From: CAYJPV01 sp964396055
Lineage (GTDB): Bacteria > Acidobacteriota > Vicinamibacteria > Vicinamibacterales > JAKQTR01
Length of the DNA: 19,137 nucleotides
Assembly (NCBI GenBank): GCA_964396055.1
Contig: CAYNDV010000087.1
Coordinates: 1 to 19,137, forward strand
Direction of reading: 5' to 3'
In this document: piece after piece, positions 13,786 through 19,137 of the stretch
Position numbering within the stretch: position 1 is the first letter of the stretch
Layout of the letters: every line of letters starts with the position of its first letter
The notes under the pieces: model-generated
The model's input: the letters and a program-made list of their open reading frames with translations, nothing else
Told to the model about the DNA's origin: nothing
Databases searched by the model: none
Translations under genes and position numbers: made by a program

Positions 13786-15221
13786 CACACGGTGCGCGAG
13801 AACACCGGCGTGGCGCCCCGCTTGTCCTTCAGGTACCGGTCGAACACCATGCAGACGTTGCGGACGAACAGCTGGCCGCGCGGCAGCACGTCGAGGCCGT
13901 CCGCCGTGGCGCGCACGAAGCCGTGGGCCGCCGGCCCCGCCTCGAGTTCGGCGATCTCGGCGGCGAAGTACGTCCGGGCCTCGATGCCGAAACGCCGGCC
14001 CACCCCGGCCCAGTCCACGTGGAAGTTGCACATGAGCTGCGTGATCACGTACCGGCGGATCTGGTCGTCGCCGCTGAGCAGGTAGCCCCGCTCCACCGGG
14101 AAGCGCCCGGCGTCGAGGTCCGCATAGTAGGCGCTCAGTTTCTTGGCGTTCTGGGCGAACGCGCCGGCGACGTCGCCGATCGACGACACGCCCACGCCCA
14201 GCATGTCGCTGGCGGGCTTCACGGTGTAGCCCATGAAGTTGCGGTGCAGCACCCCGGCGGCGGCGGCCCGGGCCATCTCGTCGCCGGGCAGGGCGAAGTG
14301 GTCCATCCCGATCTGCACGTAGCCCGCGTCGAGCAGGCGCTCGCGCGCCTCGAGGAACAGGCCGATCTTGCCCTCGGCGTCGGGCAGCGCCGCCACGTCG
14401 ATGCCCTTCTGGTGGGCCCGCACCCACGGCACGAGGGCGAACGAGTACACCGCCAGCCGGTCCGGGCGCATGGCGACCACCGCGTCCACGGCACGGCCGA
14501 ACGACGCGGCCGTCTGGAACGGCAGGCCGTAGATCAGGTCGATGTTGATCGACGAAAAGCCGGCCGCCCGGGCGTAGTCGTAGAGCCGCCGCGTGTCGGC
14601 TTCGCCCTGCACGCGGTTCACCGCGATCTGGACCTCGGGCGTGAAGTCCTGGACACCCATCGAGAGGCGGTTGAAGCCCAGGCGCGCCAGCGCGTCCACG
14701 TGCGCCGTCGTCGTCACGCGCGGATCCACCTCGATGGCCCTCTCGGCGCCCGGGTCGAAGGTGAAGTGACGGCTCACCACCTCGTGCAGGCGTTCCATCT
14801 GCGCGACGCTGAGGTAGGTCGGCGTGCCGCCGCCCCAGTGGTACTGCGCCACGCGGCGCCTCCGGCCCAGGGCTCCGGCCAGCATCTCCAGCTCGCGCTC
14901 CACGTAGCCGAGGTACTTGCCGGCCACCTCGCGCTTGCGGGTGATGATGACCATGCACCCGCAGAAGGTGCAGCGTTCCTCGCAGAACGGCAGGTGCACG
15001 TAGAGCGAGATGGGCGCGTCGGCGTCACCGGCCGCGTGCGCCAGCCGCTCCCGGTACTCGGCGTCGCCGAAGCCCGCGTGGAACTCGACGGCGGTCGGGT
15101 ACGAGGTGTACCGCGGACCGGGCCGATCGTAGGTCCGGATGAGCGACACCAGCTGGTCGCGCGGGATGGGCCAGGGGGCGGGCGCCGGCGCGCCGGAGTC
15201 GGGCAGGGGCTCGGTGGTCAT
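13785..15221 (-). CDS. hemN: Oxygen-independent coproporphyrinogen III oxidase/dehydrogenase (radical SAM)
   Basis: This 478-residue cytoplasmic enzyme decarboxylates two propionates of coproporphyrinogen III to give protoporphyrinogen IX using SAM and a 4Fe-4S cluster. The cluster motif is FCEERCTFCGC, with C80, C84 and C87 (C89 is the extra conserved Cys). The GGGTPT SAM-binding block is at 130-135. The N-terminal GPRYTSYPTA block (35-44) and the C-terminal HemN domain with NVCMVFDRYLKDKRG are characteristic of genuine HemN and absent from the haem chaperone HemW. Length is close to E. coli HemN (457). The ATG at 15221 overlaps the hemE stop as ATGA, with GGAG six bases upstream. It is followed by hemH after 11 bases. 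No oxygen-dependent HemF is in the window. Confidence 0.96.
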   Translation of the reverse strand: MTTEPLPDSGAPAPAPWPIPRDQLVSLIRTYDRPGPRYTSYPTAVEFHAGFGDAEYRERLAHAAGDADAPISLYVHLPFCEERCTFCGCMVIITRKREVAGKYLGYVERELEMLAGALGRRRRVAQYHWGGGTPTYLSVAQMERLHEVVSRHFTFDPGAERAIEVDPRVTTTAHVDALARLGFNRLSMGVQDFTPEVQIAVNRVQGEADTRRLYDYARAAGFSSINIDLIYGLPFQTAASFGRAVDAVVAMRPDRLAVYSFALVPWVRAHQKGIDVAALPDAEGKIGLFLEARERLLDAGYVQIGMDHFALPGDEMARAAAAGVLHRNFMGYTVKPASDMLGVGVSSIGDVAGAFAQNAKKLSAYYADLDAGRFPVERGYLLSGDDQIRRYVITQLMCNFHVDWAGVGRRFGIEARTYFAAEIAELEAGPAAHGFVRATADGLDVLPRGQLFVRNVCMVFDRYLKDKRGATPVFSRTV

Positions 15222-16309
15222 GCGCGGCTCCGGGCGGACAGGTCGTGCACGGTGTCGACCAGCACGCGCGCGTGATCGGGCGGCGTGTCGGGCAGGATGC
15301 CGTGGCCGAGGTTGAAGACGTGCCCCTGCGATCCGGTCTCGCCGTCGGCGAGTCCGGCGCCGGCGCGGGCCGAGGCGAGCACGGCCGCCGTCCGGGCCCG
15401 GATGACGTCTGGCGGCCCGAGCAGCACCGCCGGGTCGAGATTGCCCTGCACGACGAGGCCCGGCCCCAGGGCGCGGCGGGCCTGGGCGAGATCCGCCCGC
15501 CAGTCGAGGCCGATGACCCCGGCGCCGGTGCCGGCGCAGCGGTCGTACCAGCCGGCCGCGTCGCCCGCGTAGTAGATGAACGGCACGCGCGCGGCTTCCG
15601 GGCCGAGCGCGGCGCGGACGGTATCGAACACCTGCCGCGCGTACGGCTGGGCGAACCGGTCGATGTCGGCCGGCGAGAGCAGGCCGGCCCACGTGTCGAA
15701 CAGCATCACGGCCTGGGCGCCGGCGCGGATCTGTTCCGCCAGGTGATGCGCCACGGTGGCGGCGCACCGATCCAGCATCAGATCGGCGGTTCCGGGATCG
15801 CCGTACATCAGCGCCTTCATATTGGAGAGGTTGCGCGAGCCGCCGCCCTCCACCAGGTAGGACGCCATGGTGAGGGGCGCGCCCGCGAATCCGATGAGGG
15901 GCACGGCGGGCGGCAACTCGGCGCGCAGCATCCGCACGGCCTCGAAGACGAAGCCCATGGACTCCACGGGGTCGGGCACCCGCAGCGCCTCCACGGCCGC
16001 CCGCGTGCGGACCGCCTGCTCCAGCTTCGGCCCGGGCGTGAACGCCACGTCGGCCCCCATCGCGATGACCGGGATGAGGATGTCGGAGAACAGGATGGCC
16101 GCGTCCACCCCCAGGCGCCGCACGGGCTGCAGCGTGATTTCGCACGCCAGTTCGGGCTCGCGGCACGTCGTCAGGAAATCGAACCGCTCGCGGACGGCCC
16201 GGTATTCGGGCAGGTAGCGGCCGGCCTGCCGCATGATCCAGACAGGCGTGCGCTCGGTGCGCTCGCCGCGGCAGGCACGAAGAAAGAGGGGCTCGGTCGT
16301 CTCAGGCAT
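15218..16309 (-). CDS. hemE: Uroporphyrinogen decarboxylase
   Basis: This 363-residue TIM-barrel enzyme removes the four acetate carboxyls of uroporphyrinogen III to give coproporphyrinogen III. The N-terminal signature PVWIMRQAGRYLPEY lies at 22-36, with R27 and R31. FSDILIP carries D76, the key aspartate that binds the pyrroles. The second signature GFAGAPLTMASYLVEG follows, and FNLGHGI contains H336. Length matches the family (about 350). The ATG at 16309 lies inside the end of hemL (8-base overlap), with GGAG seven bases upstream in the hemL coding sequence. Its own stop overlaps the hemN ATG, so hemL-hemE-hemN look translationally coupled. Confidence 0.97.
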   Translation of the reverse strand: MPETTEPLFLRACRGERTERTPVWIMRQAGRYLPEYRAVRERFDFLTTCREPELACEITLQPVRRLGVDAAILFSDILIPVIAMGADVAFTPGPKLEQAVRTRAAVEALRVPDPVESMGFVFEAVRMLRAELPPAVPLIGFAGAPLTMASYLVEGGGSRNLSNMKALMYGDPGTADLMLDRCAATVAHHLAEQIRAGAQAVMLFDTWAGLLSPADIDRFAQPYARQVFDTVRAALGPEAARVPFIYYAGDAAGWYDRCAGTGAGVIGLDWRADLAQARRALGPGLVVQGNLDPAVLLGPPDVIRARTAAVLASARAGAGLADGETGSQGHVFNLGHGILPDTPPDHARVLVDTVHDLSARSRA

Positions 16310-17618
16310 ACACGCGCTCCAGGGCCGCCACGGCGGCCTCGGCGGTTTCGTCGATATCGGCCGGCGTGTGCGCGGCCGAGATGAAGTTGGCCTCGAACTG
16401 GGACGGCGCCAGCATCACGCCGCGCCCCAGCATCTCGTGGAAGAAGGTCGCAAACCGCTTCGTCTCGCACCGCGACGCATCCTGCCAGTTGCGGATCGGG
16501 CCCGGCGCGAAGAACAGCGTCCACATCGACCCCACGCGGGCCAGGGTGCACGGCCAGCCGTGGCGGCCGATGGCCGCCGTCAACGCGGCTTCGAGGCGGG
16601 CCCCCAGCGATTCGAGCGTTGCGTAGACGCCGGGGTTGCCGGCGAGAGCCGACAACGTGGCGGCGCCGGCAGCCATCGCCAGCGGGTTGCCCGACAGCGT
16701 GCCGGCCTGGTAGACGGGGCCGTCGGGCGCCACGAGCGCCATCAGGTCGCGCCGCCCGCCGTAGGCGCCCACCGGCAGGCCGCCGCCGATGATCTTGCCG
16801 AAGGTGGTGAGGTCGGGCGTCACGCCGTAGCGCGCCTGCGCCCCGCCGTGGGCCAGGCGGAAGCCCGTCATCACCTCGTCGAGGATCAGGATCGCGCCGT
16901 GCGCGGTGCACAGATCGCGCAGTCCCTCGAGGAACCCCGGCTCGGGCGCCACCACGCCCATGTTGCCCACCACCGGCTCCACGATGACCGCGGCAATCCC
17001 GCCGGGCGCCGCGTCGAACGCGCGGGCGACGCTGGCGAGATCGTTGAAGACCGCCGTCAGCGTGTCGCGGGCCGTCCCCGCCGTGACACCCGCGCTGTCG
17101 GGCACGCCCATGGTGGCCGCGCCGGACCCCGCCTTGATCAGGAACGCGTCGCCGTGGCCGTGGTAACACCCCTCGAACTTGATGAGGCCGGCGCGGCCCG
17201 TGGCCCCGCGCGCCACGCGCACGGCGGCCATGGTGGCCTCGGTGCCCGAGTTGACGAACCGCAGTCGCTCGAGCGACGGCACGGCGGCCCGCATGAGGTC
17301 CGCCACGGTCACCTCGAGGCGCGTGGGCGCGCCGAACGACGTGCCGCGGGCGGCCTGCTCCTGGATCGCCGCCACCACGGCCGGATGGCCGTGGCCGAGG
17401 ATCATCGGGCCCCAGGATCCGATGTAGTCCAGGTAGCTGTGCCCGTCTTCGTCGGTGAGCCGCGCGCCGGCCGCGCGGGCGATGAACACGGGCTCGCCGC
17501 CGACGCCGCGGAACGCGCGCACGGGCGAGTTGACGCCGCCGGGAAACCGCTCGCGGGCCTGCTCGAACAACGCACGGCTCGCGGCGAAGCGGGAGGCGGG
17601 CTGATGGGCGTGGGTCAT
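16302..17618 (-). CDS. hemL: Glutamate-1-semialdehyde 2,1-aminomutase
   Basis: This 438-residue PLP enzyme of aminotransferase class III converts glutamate-1-semialdehyde to 5-aminolevulinate. N-terminal FPGGVNSPVRAF (25-36) is diagnostic for HemL. NSGTEA at 123-128 binds the cofactor phosphate. CYHGHGDAFL is at 151-160, and LILDEVMTGFR contains D247. The Schiff-base lysine is K275 in TFGKIIGGGLPVGAYGG. AGTLSGNPLAM follows as in other members. Its presence implies the C5 (glutamate) route to 5-aminolevulinate, so a glutamyl-tRNA reductase (HemA) should exist elsewhere. The ATG at 17618 is 15 bases after the hemB stop, with only a weak Shine-Dalgarno. The end overlaps hemE by eight bases. Confidence 0.97.
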   Translation of the reverse strand: MTHAHQPASRFAASRALFEQARERFPGGVNSPVRAFRGVGGEPVFIARAAGARLTDEDGHSYLDYIGSWGPMILGHGHPAVVAAIQEQAARGTSFGAPTRLEVTVADLMRAAVPSLERLRFVNSGTEATMAAVRVARGATGRAGLIKFEGCYHGHGDAFLIKAGSGAATMGVPDSAGVTAGTARDTLTAVFNDLASVARAFDAAPGGIAAVIVEPVVGNMGVVAPEPGFLEGLRDLCTAHGAILILDEVMTGFRLAHGGAQARYGVTPDLTTFGKIIGGGLPVGAYGGRRDLMALVAPDGPVYQAGTLSGNPLAMAAGAATLSALAGNPGVYATLESLGARLEAALTAAIGRHGWPCTLARVGSMWTLFFAPGPIRNWQDASRCETKRFATFFHEMLGRGVMLAPSQFEANFISAAHTPADIDETAEAAVAALERVYA

Positions 17619-17633
17619 GATCGGTTGTCCGCG

Positions 17634-18620
17634 TCAGCCCAGCAGGCGCGCGGCCTCCTTGGCGAAGTAGGTCAGGATGATGTCGGCGCCGGCGCGGCGG
17701 ATCGAGAGCAGCACTTCCATCGCCACGCGGGTCTCGTCCACCCACCCGAGGCGCGCCCCGGCTTTCACCATCGCGAACTCGCCCGACACGTTGTAGGCGG
17801 CCACGGGCACGCGGAATTCCTGCTTCACGCGATAGACGATGTCCAGGTACGACATCGCGGGCTTCACCATCACGATGTCCGCGCCCTCCTCGAGGTCGGC
17901 GCGCACCTCGCGCAGCGCCTCGTCGGCGTTGGCGGGATCCATCTGGTAGCCGCGCCGATCGCCGAACGACGGGGCCGACCCCGCCGCCTCGCGGAACGGC
18001 CCGTAGAAGCCCGACGCGTACTTCGCCGCGTACGACACCAGGACGACGTCGGTGCGGCCGGCCGCGTCGAGGGCGCGCCGGATGGCCCCCACGCGGCCGT
18101 CCATCATGTCGGAGGGCGCCACCACGTCGGCCCCGGCCTCGGCGTACGCCACGGCGGCCTGCGCCAGCAGCGGCAGCGTCCGATCGTTGTCCACGTCCAC
18201 GCGCCCGTCGTGGCCCGTCGCCAGCGGGCCGCAGTGGCCGTGGTCGGTGTACTCGCAGAGGCAGACGTCGGCCCACAGCGACAGGTCCGGCAGTTCGCGG
18301 CGCAGGGCCCGCAGGGCCCGGGGCACGGGTCCCTGCGGATCGCTGGCCCGGCATCCCTCGGCGTCCTTCTCCGGCGGGATGCCGAAGAGGATCACCGCCG
18401 GCACGCCTACGCCGGCCAGTTCGCGGCACTCGTCCACCAGCACGTCCACGCTCATGTTGAAGCAGCCGGGCATCGAGCTGATTTCGCGTTTCACGCCTTC
18501 GCCGTCGCACACGAAGAGCGGGGCGACGAAGTCGGAGGGTTCGAGCCGCGTCTCGCGGACCATGCGGCGCAGAGTCTCGGTGCGGCGGAGGCGGCGGGGA
18601 CGGTGCACGGGAAAGGCCAT
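17634..18620 (-). CDS. hemB: Porphobilinogen synthase (5-aminolevulinate dehydratase), zinc type
   Basis: This 328-residue cytoplasmic enzyme condenses two 5-aminolevulinates to porphobilinogen. N-terminal RPRRLRRTETLRRMVRETRL is the usual arm. The catalytic lysines are K200 (VSYAAKYASGFYGPFREA) and K253 (IVMVKPAMSYLDI). The metal site reads DVCLCEYTDHGHCG with C120, C122 and C130, the zinc-binding triad, not the Asp-rich magnesium version. This places the enzyme with the Zn-dependent class. The ATG at 18620 has AAGGAG seven bases upstream, which rules out far-upstream in-frame starts overlapping hemD. It lies 17 bases after hemD and 15 before hemL. Confidence 0.97.
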   Translation of the reverse strand: MAFPVHRPRRLRRTETLRRMVRETRLEPSDFVAPLFVCDGEGVKREISSMPGCFNMSVDVLVDECRELAGVGVPAVILFGIPPEKDAEGCRASDPQGPVPRALRALRRELPDLSLWADVCLCEYTDHGHCGPLATGHDGRVDVDNDRTLPLLAQAAVAYAEAGADVVAPSDMMDGRVGAIRRALDAAGRTDVVLVSYAAKYASGFYGPFREAAGSAPSFGDRRGYQMDPANADEALREVRADLEEGADIVMVKPAMSYLDIVYRVKQEFRVPVAAYNVSGEFAMVKAGARLGWVDETRVAMEVLLSIRRAGADIILTYFAKEAARLLG

Positions 18621-18627
18621 GACGGTA

Positions 18628-18633
18628 CTCCTT
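18628..18633 (-). promoter_or_regulatory. Ribosome binding site AAGGAG for hemB
   Basis: CTCCTT on the plus strand reads AAGGAG on the coding strand, seven bases before the hemB ATG at 18620, in the 17-base gap after hemD. It fixes the start, because the same frame stays open far upstream. Confidence 0.75.
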
Positions 18634-18637
18634 GGGA

Positions 18638-19137
18638 TCAGGACACGAGGCGCTCGGCCAGGCTCGCGGCCAGCGCGTGCGCGGTATGGGGGCGCGCCTC
18701 GAGATCGGGCGGCGCGCCCAGGGACTGCAGGGCGGCGGTCGTGCTGGGCCCGAGGCTCGCCACCAGCGTGCGGCCGCGCAAGGCGGCCAGCGAACCGCCG
18801 GGGCCGAGCGCGTCGGCGAGGCTCGAGGCCGCCGACGGCGAGAAGAACGCCACCGCGTCGATGACGCCCTTCGTCAGATCCTCGCGTAGCGCCGCCAGGC
18901 GCGCCGGCGGCACCGGCACGGTGCGGTAGGCCACCACGGGCGTGAGTGCCGCGCCGGCGGCCCGCACGGCATCGGGAAACTCGCGGCGCGCGATATCCGA
19001 GCCCGGCCACAGGATCCGGACCCCCTGCAGCGCGCCGCCGTGGGCCGCCGCAAGCGCCGTCGCCAGGCCCGTGCCGGTGGCCGGCGCCGCTTCGAGGTCG
19101 GGCTGGAACCCGTGCGCCGCCAGGCGCGCGGCCGTGG
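18638..19137 (-). CDS. hemD: Uroporphyrinogen-III synthase, 5' end cut by the window
   Basis: The minus-strand frame is open from the window end (first full codon at 19135) to the TGA at 18638, giving 165 visible C-terminal residues of a protein normally about 250 long. Visible parts fit HemD: TAARLAAHGFQPDLEAAPAT at the start, GVRILWPGSDIARREFPDAV as the second-domain entry strand and helix, then TPVVAYRTVPVPP and AVAFFSPSAASSLADALG. The final LVASLGPSTTAALQSLGAPP with HTAHALAASLAERL is the usual closing segment. The enzyme cyclises hydroxymethylbilane with inversion of ring D. HemD is poorly conserved, so the call also leans on context at the head of a haem operon. In many genomes hemC precedes it, which would lie just outside. 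Confidence 0.88.
   Translation of the reverse strand, partial: TAARLAAHGFQPDLEAAPATGTGLATALAAAHGGALQGVRILWPGSDIARREFPDAVRAAGAALTPVVAYRTVPVPPARLAALREDLTKGVIDAVAFFSPSAASSLADALGPGGSLAALRGRTLVASLGPSTTAALQSLGAPPDLEARPHTAHALAASLAERLVS

Noticed and set aside
13774..14958. In-frame extension of the ferrochelatase frame far upstream, suggesting a fusion protein
   Set aside because: The extension lies inside hemN in another frame, has no domain similarity, and the AAGGAG site supports a start at 13773.
16233..18929. 898-codon plus-strand open frame antisense to hemE, hemL and hemB
   Set aside because: The minus strand carries three enzymes with intact active sites. The antisense frame is a GC-bias shadow with His/Arg/Gly-rich composition.
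1..19137. Mobile element, prophage, defence system or biosynthetic cluster
   Set aside because: No transposase, integrase, toxin-antitoxin, nuclease or assembly-line enzyme motif was seen on either strand. The genes are housekeeping or exported-protein genes of uniform composition.

Overview
This window looks like chromosomal DNA of a very GC-rich, diderm soil-type bacterium. My best guess is an acidobacterium close to Vicinamibacteria. That is inferred from four things: a remnant of an FtsX/MacB-type permease of the kind abundant in Acidobacteriota, several exported beta-propeller proteins, an OprB-type outer-membrane porin, and the codon bias. It is not proven. The genes fill the window densely. 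I find no phage genes, transposase, CRISPR array, tRNA or rRNA, and no clear undescribed multi-gene system.

Left part (1-5818): a perfect heptanucleotide tandem repeat (1-55) runs into the end of a decayed ABC-transporter permease gene (35-375, minus). A large exported protein of the sortilin/BNR beta-propeller type follows (582-3170, plus). It converges on a smaller exported PD40/WD40-like propeller protein (3227-4249, minus). Upstream of that, on the same strand, is an exported TPR plus double retropepsin-like protein (4376-5818). Both of its catalytic triplets carry Ala where the family has Gly (DSA and DTA).

Middle (5934-11387): a minus-strand pair encodes an M24 Xaa-Pro aminopeptidase (6709-8091) followed 16 bases later by a class I SAM methyltransferase (5934-6692). 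Across a divergent 291-base gap lie an OprB-type porin (8383-9711) and an orphan methyl-accepting chemotaxis protein that appears to lack a HAMP domain (9882-11387), both on the plus strand.

Right part (11408-19137): a compact minus-strand haem operon, in transcription order hemD (cut by the window end), hemB, hemL, hemE, hemN, hemH, hemG. Spacing goes from 15-17 bases to actual overlaps. Together the products cover 5-aminolevulinate formation from glutamate-1-semialdehyde (HemL), porphobilinogen (HemB), uroporphyrinogen III (HemD; HemC must be elsewhere, probably upstream), coproporphyrinogen III (HemE), protoporphyrinogen IX (radical-SAM HemN), protoporphyrin IX (FAD-dependent HemY-type HemG) and protohaem (HemH). 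Having HemN and no HemQ in view fits the classical protoporphyrin-dependent branch. hemA and hemC are not in the window and would be expected just beyond its right edge.
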